DNA from: Bacillus sp. KH172YL63
Lineage (GTDB): Bacteria > Bacillota > Bacilli > Bacillales > Bacillaceae_B
Length of the DNA stretch: 64,000 nucleotides
Assembly (NCBI RefSeq): GCF_011398925.1
Contig: NZ_AP022842.1
Coordinates: forward strand, 856,001-920,000
Direction: 5' to 3'
The notes beneath the pieces are model-generated. The model saw only the letters and a list, made by a program, of their open reading frames with translations. It ran no database searches and was not told the DNA's origin. Position numbers and translations under genes: made by a program. Of the stretch, positions 1 through 7,410 are shown piece after piece (position 1 is the stretch's first letter; each line of letters opens with the position of its first letter).

Positions 1-68
1 TTCTTCAATTACGTAATGAGGCAGACGCGGATTTTGAACATGAAAAGCTGGTTCAGTGGTTGGCATAA
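1..68 (+). CDS. C-terminal end of an unidentified protein (partial)
   Basis: An open frame enters from the left edge in frame 3 and stops with TAA at 66-68. The last residues read LRNEADADFEHEKLVQWLA, charged and helical as in an ordinary cytoplasmic C-terminus. The other two forward frames are less protein-like. A hairpin repeat follows 31 bp downstream. Too little is visible to name a family, and the call rests only on composition and position. Confidence 0.4.
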   Translation, partial: LQLRNEADADFEHEKLVQWLA

Positions 69-99
69 TCATGTGGGAATGGTAAAGAGAGGGTAAAAA

Positions 100-162
100 G
101 AGGGACGGACCTCCGACAGGGCTTTTCAGGTTGAAAAAAGCACTGCTGGAGGTCCGTCCCTC
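100..162. repeat. GGACGGACC hairpin repeat, copy 1
   Basis: Perfect 15-bp inverted arms GAGGGACGGACCTCC (100-114) and its complement (148-162) around a 33-nt loop. It lies 6 bp past the stop codon of the minus-strand ydcZ-like gene. It belongs to the dispersed family listed through this window; no long T-run follows either arm. Confidence 0.85.
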
Positions 163-168
163 ATTACG

Positions 169-648
169 TTAAGATGCTAAAGACTGGTCGGAATATTCAT
201 CCCGGCTTTTTTTATTCCCAATATAGATGAAGCGAAGGGCGATCATCATAAGGATGATGGCTGCGATTCGTTTGAAGTCGAAGGGAACGTGAAGGCCTCC
301 AAACCAGCCAAAGTGGTCAATCAGCATCCCCATGGACAGCTGTCCGATCACGGTTGAGACGTTGGCGGCGATGACCCCGATCTTTGGAACGGCGAGAATT
401 GTCAGGAACAAATACCCCACTCCGAACCAGACGGCACTTAGCTGCCAGGTTGGGGCATCCAGTATCGCGAGGATATCTCCGTGACCAAAGAATAAGACAA
501 TGATTGATAACATCAGGGCCCCGGTGCCGAAAGTCAAAAAGGTGCTTTCATAGGTCCCGGCTTTTTTGCTGAATGCACCGTTGATGGAGGACTGTGCACT
601 CAAGGTGATACCCCCGATGACGGATGCAAGTAAAATCAAGATACTCAT
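169..648 (-). CDS. DMT-superfamily (YdcZ/DUF606) membrane protein
   Basis: A 159-aa hydrophobic protein with about five membrane helices that begins directly with a membrane segment (MSILILLASVIGGITL). The small size, the AxxxINGAFSKKAG stretch after helix 1 and the IGQLSMGMLIDHFGWFG stretch match the YdcZ (DUF606) half-size drug/metabolite transporter family. It lies 12 bp downstream of a second, divergent member, and both lie downstream of an ArsR-type regulator on the same strand. Two half-size paralogues side by side suggest a heteromeric exporter, as in paired SMR-type transporters. The substrate is unknown. Confidence 0.8.
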   Translation of the reverse strand: MSILILLASVIGGITLSAQSSINGAFSKKAGTYESTFLTFGTGALMLSIIVLFFGHGDILAILDAPTWQLSAVWFGVGYLFLTILAVPKIGVIAANVSTVIGQLSMGMLIDHFGWFGGLHVPFDFKRIAAIILMMIALRFIYIGNKKSRDEYSDQSLAS

Positions 649-660
649 GTTGTCAACTCC

Positions 661-1089
661 TTAATAGATTAGGACCAATGAAATGGCCATCAACACTGCG
701 GCCGTGATTTTTTCTTTGTTCATTTTGACTTGGCGGCTTCCGAGCCATCCTTTATGCTCGATCACCATGCTCATCACCATCTGACCGACAATGACGCTGA
801 TCATCGACAACCCGACACCTACGATCGGTACGCTGATGATGAGGATGGTAAGGTAGATGATTCCAAGGAACCCACCCGACAGCTGCCATTTAGGGGCCTT
901 GAATGTATATGATAATGAACCTCTTCCAAGAAAAAGCAACACGATGGAAAGAATGATTGTCCCGACAAAAAAGTTGTAGAAACTGCTCTCCAATTTTCCA
1001 ATCGATTTGCCCAGTTCCCCGTATATCGCCCCTTCAATGCTCAAGGACGCACCTGCCAATAATGCTACAATGTAAACCCAAACTTTCAT
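661..1089 (-). CDS. DMT-superfamily (YdcZ/DUF606) membrane protein, second paralogue
   Basis: A 142-aa membrane protein homologous to its downstream neighbour: same helix layout, with GELGKSIGKLESSF and VGQMVMSMVIEHKGWLG in the equivalent places. A GGAGGG ribosome site precedes the ATG. It is the middle gene of arsR-ydcZ-ydcZ. A 12-bp dyad at 1129-1140, just upstream, repeats the core of the palindrome in front of the regulator, so the pair is probably controlled by that regulator. Exporter or uptake direction cannot be told from sequence. Confidence 0.8.
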   Translation of the reverse strand: MKVWVYIVALLAGASLSIEGAIYGELGKSIGKLESSFYNFFVGTIILSIVLLFLGRGSLSYTFKAPKWQLSGGFLGIIYLTILIISVPIVGVGLSMISVIVGQMVMSMVIEHKGWLGSRQVKMNKEKITAAVLMAISLVLIY

Positions 1090-1128
1090 TTGGTATCCCT
1101 CCTGTTTTATATATCTATAATTCGAAAA

Positions 1129-1140
1129 ACATCGATATGT
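1129..1140. promoter_or_regulatory. Second candidate operator of the ArsR-type regulator
   Basis: ACATCGATATGT lies between the regulator and the first ydcZ-like gene. Its 10-nt core CATCGATATG is identical to 1499-1508, part of the palindrome in front of the regulator. Two copies flanking one regulator gene suggest one binding protein, inferred to be the ArsR-type product. Confidence 0.45.
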
Positions 1141-1159
1141 TATCTAAAAAAAAGAGAGC

Positions 1160-1477
1160 TTAAAGCTCCTTTTTCATAAACTCTGCGACTCGTTGGATGT
1201 TGGCTTCATGTCGTCGGTAATAGGTCCATTTTCCATGGCGCTCCGACTCCAATAACCCAGCCTTTTGCATCATCGATAAATAATGAGAAACCGTGGATTG
1301 TGACATATTCGCTTTTTCCTGAATGTCACCTACACACACGCCCCCTTTTTCATTTATGGTCCTTGAAAGATGTGCAGAAGATTTGTCGAAGTGGACATAA
1401 GGCTCCTTCAACCACAGTAACATTTCCAAACGCGTCTCGTTTGCCAGCACCTTAAAAACATCTACGTAGTTTTCCAT
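1160..1477 (-). CDS. ArsR-family winged-helix regulator
   Basis: A 105-aa protein with the ArsR fold: N-terminal helix FKVLANETRLEMLLWL, recognition segment MSQSTVSHYLSMMQKAGLL at about residues 58-76, then the wing GKWTYYRRH. An insertion of about 20 residues (HFDKSSAHLSRTINEKGG) separates the first helices. Only one cysteine (CVGDI) is present and no metal-binding cysteine pair is visible, so it may be a non-metal sensor. It heads a three-gene cluster with two YdcZ-type transporters and has a perfect 16-bp palindrome at its promoter, consistent with an autoregulated repressor of an efflux pair. Confidence 0.85.
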   Translation of the reverse strand: MENYVDVFKVLANETRLEMLLWLKEPYVHFDKSSAHLSRTINEKGGVCVGDIQEKANMSQSTVSHYLSMMQKAGLLESERHGKWTYYRRHEANIQRVAEFMKKEL

Positions 1478-1489
1478 GACTGTATACTA

Positions 1490-1505
1490 ATCGATGATCA
1501 TCGAT
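1490..1505. promoter_or_regulatory. Perfect 16-bp palindrome upstream of arsR-type gene
   Basis: ATCGATGATCATCGAT is self-complementary over all 16 bases and begins 12 bp upstream of the regulator start at 1477, where promoter and operator would overlap. The sequence just right of it extends a 10-nt core repeated at 1130-1139. Likely the autoregulatory operator (inference). Confidence 0.6.
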
Positions 1506-1533
1506 ATGTCAAACGGAAGGGGGTGAGGTTGAT

Positions 1534-1596
1534 GAGGGACGGACCTCCAACAGGGGCAGAAATGCCACTTTTATACCCTTTTGGAGGTCCGTCCCC
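1534..1596. repeat. GGACGGACC hairpin repeat, copy 2
   Basis: Arms at 1534-1550 (GAGGGACGGACCTCCAA) and 1581-1596 (TTGGAGGTCCGTCCCC) pair almost fully around a 30-nt loop. It occupies the space between the arsR-type promoter and the end of the hxlR-type gene. Confidence 0.85.
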
Positions 1597-1642
1597 ATAA
1601 AGACTCCCCCAAAAGGTTTCCCACAAATCCCTCAACAAACCG

Positions 1643-1975
1643 TCAAAAATCCCCATGCTCCATCCCCCATGAATGCATTTGTTTCAGGATCGGCATGAGG
1701 GTCGTTCCCAACGGTGTCATGGAGTATTCAACTTTTGGCGGGATGGTGTCGTATTGGGTGCGGAGGATGAAGCCGTCTTCTTCGAGCTCCTTTAACTGCT
1801 GGCTGAGCACTTTATGGGCAACGCCGGGCAATAATTTCCGCAATTCGTTGTAGCGAAGCGTTCCGTCGGTCCCGAGGTGCCAGAGGATGACGGTCTTCCA
1901 CTTGCCGCCGATTTTCTTCAGTGTATATTCAATGGAACATTTTAGTTTCCCGTTGTGGTCGGTCGGTGTATTCAA
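1643..1975 (-). CDS. HxlR-family winged-helix regulator
   Basis: A 110-aa protein with the HxlR signature: CSIEYTLKKIGGKWKTVILW at the N-terminus, FNELRKLL-like helix RYNELRKLLPGVAHKVLSQQ (recognition), then LKELEEDGFILR and the wing PPKVEYSMTPLG. It is transcribed divergently from a VOC-family gene, with 127 bp between. HxlR proteins usually control the divergent neighbour and often respond to electrophiles or aldehydes, which fits a glyoxalase-fold neighbour. No cysteine is conserved beyond the one in the CSIEY motif, which in YodB-type members is redox-active. Confidence 0.88.
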   Translation of the reverse strand: MNTPTDHNGKLKCSIEYTLKKIGGKWKTVILWHLGTDGTLRYNELRKLLPGVAHKVLSQQLKELEEDGFILRTQYDTIPPKVEYSMTPLGTTLMPILKQMHSWGMEHGDF

Positions 1976-2028
1976 GTCTCTCAGTCCTTTCTTACTTCCA
2001 GGTTAGTTTCTCACAAAAAAGTGCATTC

Positions 2029-2057
2029 TTACATCGGGAAGTCCTGACCCGTATAAT
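2029..2057 (+). promoter_or_regulatory. Promoter of the VOC gene
   Basis: TTACAT (2029-2034), a 17-bp spacer and TATAAT (2052-2057) form a good sigma-A promoter about 45 bp before the VOC start. The region is shared with the divergent HxlR-type regulator. Confidence 0.6.
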
Positions 2058-2102
2058 GGGGGCATGTTAGATTACACTAAACGAAAACAGGAGTGATGAA
2101 CG

Positions 2103-2597
2103 ATGTTACCATATCCACGATCTTTTTCACATATCGGACTATCGGTCCCGAATTTAGAAGAGGCGATTTCATTTTATACGAAAGTGTTCGGATGGTATAC
2201 GATCATGGAACCTTCCGACGTTGAAAACGATGATACGGCAATCGGCCAGATGTGCCGTGATGTATTCGGTGATGATTGGGAAAAGTTCAGAATTGCCCAC
2301 CTTGCAACCGGGGACAAAATCGGGGTGGAACTATTTGAGTTTCCACATAATGAAAAGCCAGAAAACAACTTCGAGTATTGGAAAACAGGATTATTCCATT
2401 TCTGTATCCAGGATCCGGACGTAGAAGGCATGGTGGAGAAAATCAAAGAGCATGGCGGGAAACAGCGCATGCCGATCCGTGAGTATTATCCAGGTGAAAA
2501 GCCTTATCGGATGGTCTATGTGGAAGACCCATTCGGCAATATATTTGAAATCTACTCCCACAGTTATGAATTGACATACTCTGACGGAGCGTATTAA
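2103..2597 (+). CDS. VOC-family (glyoxalase-fold) protein
   Basis: A 164-aa vicinal-oxygen-chelate protein. It opens with FSHIGLSVPNLEEAISFYTK, whose His is the usual first metal ligand. A second half contains GLFHFCIQDPDVEGMVEKIK, and the C-terminal strand is MVYVEDPFGNIFEIYSHS, whose Glu is the usual last ligand. These features suggest a metal-dependent dioxygenase, lyase or isomerase on a small substrate; the substrate cannot be read. A ribosome site precedes the ATG. It is divergent from the HxlR-type regulator and ends in a strong terminator, so it is monocistronic. Confidence 0.8.
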   Translation: MLPYPRSFSHIGLSVPNLEEAISFYTKVFGWYTIMEPSDVENDDTAIGQMCRDVFGDDWEKFRIAHLATGDKIGVELFEFPHNEKPENNFEYWKTGLFHFCIQDPDVEGMVEKIKEHGGKQRMPIREYYPGEKPYRMVYVEDPFGNIFEIYSHSYELTYSDGAY

Positions 2598-2604
2598 CAG
2601 CACG

Positions 2605-2639
2605 ATGGCATGTTCAACAAAGAACATGCCATTTTTTTT
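2605..2639 (+). terminator. Rho-independent terminator after the VOC gene
   Basis: Perfect 11-bp stem ATGGCATGTTC/GAACATGCCAT followed by eight T. Confidence 0.9.
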
Positions 2640-2713
2640 ATGAAAAAGGGTTTCCACTTCATTTGGAGAACATATTAACGAGACACAAGCATCGAGGGAA
2701 GAGGGGAGACGCA

Positions 2714-3169
2714 GTGAAGATATTGGAACTGGAAAGAACATCTGCATGGTTTGAGGAAGCGGTGAAAACATTTTGGGGACAATGGGGGAATGAGGACAAC
2801 TATCCATTCTACTATGACTGTATGTTTCAGTCGTGCCGTACAGATGAAGACCTTCCGCGATTTTATATCGCGCTGAAAGATGATGTCATCATCGGTACAT
2901 ACGCCCTCCTCAGGAATGATTTGAACAGCCGGCAGGATCTTTACCCCTGGCTTGGCTGCCTTTACGTGGAAAAAAGTCAAAGAGGCAGCGGGGTCGGTCC
3001 CATGCTGATGGATCATGGCCTGCAAGAAGCACGAAAAAAAGGTTATCACCAGCTGTATCTTTCGACTGACCTAGACGGCTTCTATGAAAAATATGGGTGG
3101 ATTCACGATGGGAAAGCGATTGGACTGGGCGGCGGAGCTTTAAAGGTATACCGGAAATCGACTGATTAA
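2714..3169 (+). CDS. GNAT-family N-acetyltransferase
   Basis: A 151-aa acetyltransferase. GTG at 2714 is preferred because GAGGGGAG lies 6-7 nt upstream; a longer in-frame start at 2663 has no ribosome site and codes an unlikely basic leader. Motif A is clear at about residues 85-105: LGCLYVEKSQRGSGVGPMLM, where Q/RxxGxG binds acetyl-CoA. The C-terminal strand-helix DGFYEKYGW is typical of GNATs acting on small amines. The substrate is unknown. The stop codon merges with the arm of a hairpin repeat. Confidence 0.85.
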   Translation: MKILELERTSAWFEEAVKTFWGQWGNEDNYPFYYDCMFQSCRTDEDLPRFYIALKDDVIIGTYALLRNDLNSRQDLYPWLGCLYVEKSQRGSGVGPMLMDHGLQEARKKGYHQLYLSTDLDGFYEKYGWIHDGKAIGLGGGALKVYRKSTD

Positions 3170-3219
3170 GAAAGGGGGACGGACCTCACATTAACAATGT
3201 GAGGTCCGTCCCCCTTCTT
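3168..3219. repeat. GGACGGACC hairpin repeat, copy 3
   Basis: A near-perfect stem of about 24 bp: AAAGGGGGACGGACCTCACATT pairs with AATGTGAGGTCCGTCCCCCTTCTT-type complement across a 3-nt loop. The first arm starts inside the TAA stop codon of the acetyltransferase gene. It is the longest stem of the family in this window. Confidence 0.85.
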
Positions 3220-3284
3220 TCAGGTCTGCCCTCCCTGCAACTAGAATAAACATGAACAAAGGAATGCAATAGGGAGGGGAGACT

Positions 3285-3470
3285 TTGAAACAAGTAGCGG
3301 CGGCGGTTTATTTATCTTTTGGGATGCTGTTCGTATTTTTGCAGGGGTTTGACGGATATACGGCTCCTGACAATATGAATTTCATTATTTTCCTTTTCTT
3401 TATGGCCGGTATTTTGAATGTGTATCATGAGGTGAAAACCCACTTTGAGAACAAAATGAAAGAAAAATAA
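3285..3470 (+). CDS. Small two-helix membrane protein
   Basis: A 61-aa protein starting with TTG after a strong GGGAGGGGAG ribosome site. Two hydrophobic segments (about 5-20 and 31-47) are joined by GFDGYTAPDNMN, followed by a charged tail EVKTHFENKMKEK. No family is recognised. It has its own terminator and is probably a real monocistronic small membrane protein. Confidence 0.65.
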   Translation: MKQVAAAVYLSFGMLFVFLQGFDGYTAPDNMNFIIFLFFMAGILNVYHEVKTHFENKMKEK

Positions 3471-3505
3471 GGCACGCCTGAGAAACAGCGTGCCTTACTC
3501 TTTTT
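3469..3505. terminator. Bidirectional terminator
   Basis: Stem AAGGCACGC/GCGTGCCTT with A-rich DNA on the left and CTTTTT on the right. It serves the small membrane gene (+) and the convergent aldehyde dehydrogenase (-). Confidence 0.8.
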
Positions 3506-4922
3506 AAAGTCCCACGGAAATGTACTTCACTTCTAAATACTCCTCGATTCCATGGTGACCGCCTTCACGGCCGAGTCCGCTTTGCTTGAATCCGCCAAAT
3601 GGTGCCTGCGGGGTGGAAGGCAAACCGTCATTTAAACCGACGATGCCATATTCCAACTGTTCGCTGATGCGGATGCCGTTGGTGATGTTTTCGGTGAATA
3701 CATAAGCAGCAAGTCCGTAAATGGAGTCATTTGCCCGCTGAATTGCTTCCTCTTCCGTTTTGAATGAGGTGATCGGAGCGACTGGACCGAACGTTTCGTC
3801 CTTCATGCAAAGCATGTCGTCATTAACGTTGGTAAGGACGGTCGGTTCGAAATACAATCCGTTTTTTCCATTGCCGCCGCAGGCGATGGAAGCTCCTTTG
3901 CTCACGGCATCTTCCACATGTTTCTCCACTTTCTCAACTGCATGCTCATCGATCAACGGTCCGATGTCGACCCCTTCTTCCAAGCCGTTCCCGACTTTCA
4001 GCTCCTTGACCTTTTCCACGAGCTTTTCTGAGAAGGCCTGCTGGATTGATTCATGAACGTAAATGCGGTTGGAGCACACGCATGTCTGTCCGGCGTTCCG
4101 GAATTTCGAGGCGACGACGCCATCCACTGCTTTATCAAGATCCGCATCTGCCATCACGATCACAGGCGCGTGACCTCCGAGCTCCAGTGAAATCTTCTTG
4201 ACCGTCTCAGCAGATCCCTTCATCAGCACCTTGCCGACTTCGGTTGAACCGGTGAAGGTCAATTTCCGTACCCGGGCATCTTCCATCCACGCTTCGCCGA
4301 TCGCTTTCGAATCACCGGTCACCACGTTGATGACCCCTTTGGGGATTCCCGCTTCTTCCGCAAGGGCCGCCATTTTTAAAGCCGTCAGAGGTGTTTGGTT
4401 GGCTGGCTTGACCACGACGGTACATCCTGTAGCAAGTGCAGGCGCCACTTTTCGTGTGATCATTGCAGCAGGGAAATTCCAAGGTGTGATGACTGCCACG
4501 ACCCCAACCGGCTGCTTGTGGACAAATAACCGCTTGTTTCGCTGAGTGGCCGGAATTTGTTCACCATACACCCGTTTCCCTTCTTCGGCGTACCAGGAAA
4601 TGAAGCCGTTGGCGTATTGGATTTCACCGCTTGCTTCTTTTAACGGTTTTCCTTGCTCGATAGTCATGGTACGGGCAAGATCTTCCTTGTTTTCGTTAAT
4701 CAGATCATGCCATTTGCGGATAAGTTCACTCCGTTCGTATGCTGAGTACTGGGACCAGTCCTTAAACGCATCATATGCTGCGTCGACGGCACGTTCCGCC
4801 TCCTTTTTCCCGCCGTATGGAATCGTAGCGACGACTTCAGAGGTGGCAGGGCTCGTCACATCCCTCTGCGACAGATCCGATCCGACTTGTTCTCCATTGA
4901 TAATCATATTGTAATGTTGCAT
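3504..4922 (-). CDS. gabD: NAD(P)-dependent succinate-semialdehyde dehydrogenase-type aldehyde dehydrogenase
   Basis: A 472-aa aldehyde dehydrogenase of usual family length. Visible motifs are TPWNFPAAMITRK and KPANQTPLTAL (cofactor binding), FTGSTEVGK (Rossmann loop), LELGGHAPVIV with the general-base Glu, and NAGQTCVCSNR with the catalytic Cys followed by a second Cys two residues later, as in redox-sensitive succinate-semialdehyde dehydrogenases. The C-terminal PFGGFKQSGLGREGG is typical of GabD. It would oxidise succinate semialdehyde to succinate in GABA degradation; related semialdehydes are possible. It has no GabT or GABA permease beside it and appears monocistronic. Confidence 0.82.
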   Translation of the reverse strand: MQHYNMIINGEQVGSDLSQRDVTSPATSEVVATIPYGGKKEAERAVDAAYDAFKDWSQYSAYERSELIRKWHDLINENKEDLARTMTIEQGKPLKEASGEIQYANGFISWYAEEGKRVYGEQIPATQRNKRLFVHKQPVGVVAVITPWNFPAAMITRKVAPALATGCTVVVKPANQTPLTALKMAALAEEAGIPKGVINVVTGDSKAIGEAWMEDARVRKLTFTGSTEVGKVLMKGSAETVKKISLELGGHAPVIVMADADLDKAVDGVVASKFRNAGQTCVCSNRIYVHESIQQAFSEKLVEKVKELKVGNGLEEGVDIGPLIDEHAVEKVEKHVEDAVSKGASIACGGNGKNGLYFEPTVLTNVNDDMLCMKDETFGPVAPITSFKTEEEAIQRANDSIYGLAAYVFTENITNGIRISEQLEYGIVGLNDGLPSTPQAPFGGFKQSGLGREGGHHGIEEYLEVKYISVGL

Positions 4923-5088
4923 CGTGTTCCTCCTTTTAAAAAATAGATTCCCATATGCTGATGACTATGTAGGTTTGTCTTAAATTTACAATAGTGGAAA
5001 GCAGGAATCCAGCAATTCACCCTTTAATCATATATACGTCCTTCCTACAGTTAAATTACCCACATCGGATGGGGATATAAACAGAGGA

Positions 5089-5123
5089 GGGGGACGGACC
5101 TTTGTGTCAAAGGTCCGTCCCCC
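5089..5123. repeat. GGACGGACC hairpin repeat, copy 4
   Basis: Arms GGGGGACGGACCTTTG (5089-5104) and CAAAGGTCCGTCCCCC (5108-5123) are fully complementary around a 3-nt loop. It lies 10 bp past the stop of the broken gene at 5133-5744. Confidence 0.85.
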
Positions 5124-5132
5124 CCGTTCTGC

Positions 5133-5744
5133 TTATTTATGGATCAGTAAATAACGTTGTACACCCCTTGAAGCACTGATTGCGTTTTGTCTGTGAAGAC
5201 GTGCTTGATCGTGCCGGCCTTTCGCTTCTGCTGCCGTGGATAAGATGTCCTCTTTCATCCATTTCTTTGAGAGGGAATTCGCGATTTGCTCGGCTTCGGT
5301 CATGTGATTTTCTTTTATTAGAAGCAAAGCTTCATAGTAAGCCCTCACATGTTCTTGTTTAATCTTCGAGATTTCTGCTTTCACCGTTTCTAATTGAGAC
5401 TGAAATGCAGCATAGGTAACGATCAAAGGGGCCTGGATGTGAGGCGATGTGTATTTTTTCTTTGCCACATCTAAAGCAGCTTTTAATGCCGTTTCATCTT
5501 TTTGAGCCAGCTGTTAATAAAAGTCAAAGTAAGGGTGCTTCTTTCTGCTTTGTAAATAGCGTTTTACCGTTTCCGTGTTTTTGGTAAGGTACACGGCCCA
5601 CACAAGTGGGAGGATGACGATCCCAAGGATACCGACGAAAATGGTGACGCCGATGGTCCAAAAAGGCAGTTGCATGATTCCGCCAAGCAATCCTGCAGAC
5701 ACTCCGATGAAGATGATAAGGAGGTATTGTGTTTTAGCCAGCAT
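5133..5744 (-). pseudogene. Membrane-anchored helical protein split by an in-frame TAA
   Basis: The reading frame starts with ATG at 5744 and codes two membrane helices, then KRYLQSRKKHPYFDFY, and meets TAA at 5514-5516. The same frame continues without interruption as QLAQKDETALKAALDVAKKK and a further 110 or so residues of helical, protein-like sequence to 5133. No ribosome site precedes any start codon in the second half; GTG at 5468 is unsupported. FDFY-stop-QLAQ reads naturally as a Tyr-Tyr pair with one Tyr codon (TAC/TAT) mutated to TAA. The intact product would be about 203 aa: two membrane segments plus a TPR-like cytoplasmic helical domain. Family not recognised. A sequencing error at one base is the alternative. 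Confidence 0.7.
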
Positions 5745-5832
5745 AATCCTTCGTTCCTTCTTCCTGCATAAAATGGAAAATAGTATTGAGATCAGTATAA
5801 TAAAAGGTTGGAAGTAAAGATAGCTTTTATTA

Positions 5833-5869
5833 AGAGGGACGGACCTTGCCTGGCAAGGTCCGTCCCTCT
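5833..5869. repeat. GGACGGACC hairpin repeat, copy 5
   Basis: Perfect 18-bp arms AGAGGGACGGACCTTGCC / GGCAAGGTCCGTCCCTCT with a single-base loop. It lies 4 bp past the stop of the 50-residue membrane protein gene. Confidence 0.88.
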
Positions 5870-5873
5870 CACT

Positions 5874-6026
5874 TTATTTCTTTTTCACTATGTGTTTCCC
5901 ATCGATGCCATCATAGATGAGCAGGAATAGGATGGCTCCGAGGAGGGCGCACATGGCCACCGGTGGACCTATAAATGCGAAAATCCCGCCAAGGATGAAC
6001 CCAAGCAGGATAAACAGTAATCTCAC
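5874..6026 (-). CDS. Small (about 50 aa) two-helix membrane protein
   Basis: A short frame: GTG at 6026, placed 8 nt after GGGAG, codes RLLFILLGFILGGIFAFI, then GPPVAMCALLGAILFLLIY and the tail DGIDGKHIVKKK. An alternative ATG at 6041 would add five residues (MGDDE) but would swallow the ribosome site. Two hydrophobic segments joined by GPP suggest a membrane hairpin with a basic cytoplasmic tail. The composition is coding-like and the gene is co-directional with the small gene upstream at 6101-6313. Function unknown. Confidence 0.6.
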   Translation of the reverse strand: MRLLFILLGFILGGIFAFIGPPVAMCALLGAILFLLIYDGIDGKHIVKKK

Positions 6027-6100
6027 TTCATCATCTCCCATTTGTTTCTGCCCATAAATGGTAACATGGCAGGGGAGGAGAGAGAAGGGGCAGCAGCGAC

Positions 6101-6313
6101 TTATTTATTTCCCTCTCCTTGATCTTCGTCTTCCGCAATGATTTCTTGTTCCTCATGAAAGGACACCTCTGTCTGACCGGTAACTTGATCGAAAGGTGTA
6201 TAAAAGAGAGAAATGCTCTTCTTTTTGATAAATACTTTATAAAAGCCGATCAGGACAAGGAGGGTGATTGCCAGAGGAAATCCGACGGCAAACATGTTGA
6301 TGCCATTCATCAT
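6101..6313 (-). CDS. Small single-pass membrane protein (DUF3951-like)
   Basis: A 70-aa protein with one membrane helix (about 8-27), the basic stop FIKKK, then LFYTPFDQVTGQTEVSF and an acidic tail EEQEIIAEDEDQGEG. The helix-KKK-FYTPFD-GQ layout resembles small Bacillus proteins annotated as DUF3951; that assignment is from memory. Its ATG overlaps the stop of the upstream DUF4003-like gene by 4 bp, so the two are translationally coupled and probably act together. Confidence 0.65.
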   Translation of the reverse strand: MMNGINMFAVGFPLAITLLVLIGFYKVFIKKKSISLFYTPFDQVTGQTEVSFHEEQEIIAEDEDQGEGNK

Positions 6314-7284
6314 GCATCACCCCCTGTCGTTGATGCGCTTACCGCTGAAACAGTGGCGATCATTGTTGCCTGTTGGGCCTGGATGAGCGTTTCAATCGCT
6401 GTCGATAATTTTGCCTGCAATAGATCAGTATGCTCAATTTTATCACTCATCAAAAAAGTCACTGCCATCATCCCATTCAGGTCTTTTTGCCACTTAAACA
6501 GCTTTTCAGAATTGAGTTCATCCCATAATGCCTTCACTTCAGTGACGAGACCAGGATTTACGTCGACGTAGGAAAGAAGGGCGATATGTGGATAGAACAT
6601 TGCCTTCGTCTTTATGCCTTCCTTCTTGAACAGGTCGAATAACCGTGCGCATCGACTGACGAGTTCATCTGGATTCGTTCCGTTGTGAAGGGAGAGGATG
6701 TGACTCATGCTCTGCAGGTCGTTTCCTTTCCTGAACCCGGCTGCATGCAATTGTGTGTAGAAGTCTTCAATGGTTTCAATCAACGATTCATGATCCTCTT
6801 CCCGTTGAGCGAGCAGCAATGCAAACGGGTAATCACTGTGACCGGTTAAAAAGAAATGCTTTTCCCGCATTTTTTTATACACATTCATCCCGTGCTCGGC
6901 GAGGGGTGTTGGGGCATCTTCAGAGAGCATTGTCATCGCACCGATATAGGAAAAAGCCCCCCTGGAAAACCCGGCATCTATCAATGAATCGTAAACCGCA
7001 TGAAAATCATGGAACTTGGTGTGTGGATCGTCATATCGTATATCAAGCATCGCCGCGATGGTATAGCGGAGGTCATGTTTCAAGGTTGAAAATGTGCCTA
7101 CTTCGCTTTTTATATAGTCACTGATCTCAAGGAAACGATCGAGATGAAAAGGGCGTTGACTCGTGACGTACAACGAGGCGACCATCATAATGGAACGGGA
7201 ATCGGCCACTTTCCATCGCAGGGATTTTTTCAATTGGCCGTAAATGTCCTTGTACTGATCAACCTTGTGATTCACAGCTTCCAC
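6310..7284 (-). CDS. DUF4003-family protein
   Basis: A 324-aa soluble, mostly helical protein that looks like the Bacillus DUF4003 family: repeated helix pairs with landmarks such as SIMMVASLYVTSQRPF, RYTIAAMLDIRYDDP and THPFALLLA-like DYPFALLLAQRE. The function of the family is not known. The C-terminus is Ala/Thr-rich and low in complexity. It is the first gene of a two-gene unit with the DUF3951-like membrane protein, and it is divergent from the xre-type gene. Confidence 0.72.
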   Translation of the reverse strand: MEAVNHKVDQYKDIYGQLKKSLRWKVADSRSIMMVASLYVTSQRPFHLDRFLEISDYIKSEVGTFSTLKHDLRYTIAAMLDIRYDDPHTKFHDFHAVYDSLIDAGFSRGAFSYIGAMTMLSEDAPTPLAEHGMNVYKKMREKHFFLTGHSDYPFALLLAQREEDHESLIETIEDFYTQLHAAGFRKGNDLQSMSHILSLHNGTNPDELVSRCARLFDLFKKEGIKTKAMFYPHIALLSYVDVNPGLVTEVKALWDELNSEKLFKWQKDLNGMMAVTFLMSDKIEHTDLLQAKLSTAIETLIQAQQATMIATVSAVSASTTGGDA

Positions 7285-7341
7285 TCCTTCATTTTACTGT
7301 TGATACATATACGGATGAAACGGAAGAAAGTTTCGTCTTTA

Positions 7342-7379
7342 AATGTAAAGGGTGCTTGACGTTAAGTTTCCTTTACATT
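7342..7379. promoter_or_regulatory. 10-bp inverted repeat over the xre-type promoter
   Basis: AATGTAAAGG (7342-7351) and CCTTTACATT (7370-7379) are perfect complements, 18 bp apart, and bracket the -35 box. The second arm touches the -10. This fits a dimeric repressor site, most simply for the XRE protein encoded downstream (inference). Confidence 0.55.
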
Positions 7380-7384
7380 ATGAT
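7356..7384 (+). promoter_or_regulatory. Strong sigma-A promoter of the xre-membrane pair
   Basis: TTGACG (7356-7361), 17-bp spacer, TATGAT (7379-7384), followed by a GGAGGGA ribosome site before the TTG start at 7411. Confidence 0.75.
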
Positions 7385-7410
7385 ATGGAAATATAAGGAG
7401 GGATCCTGCT

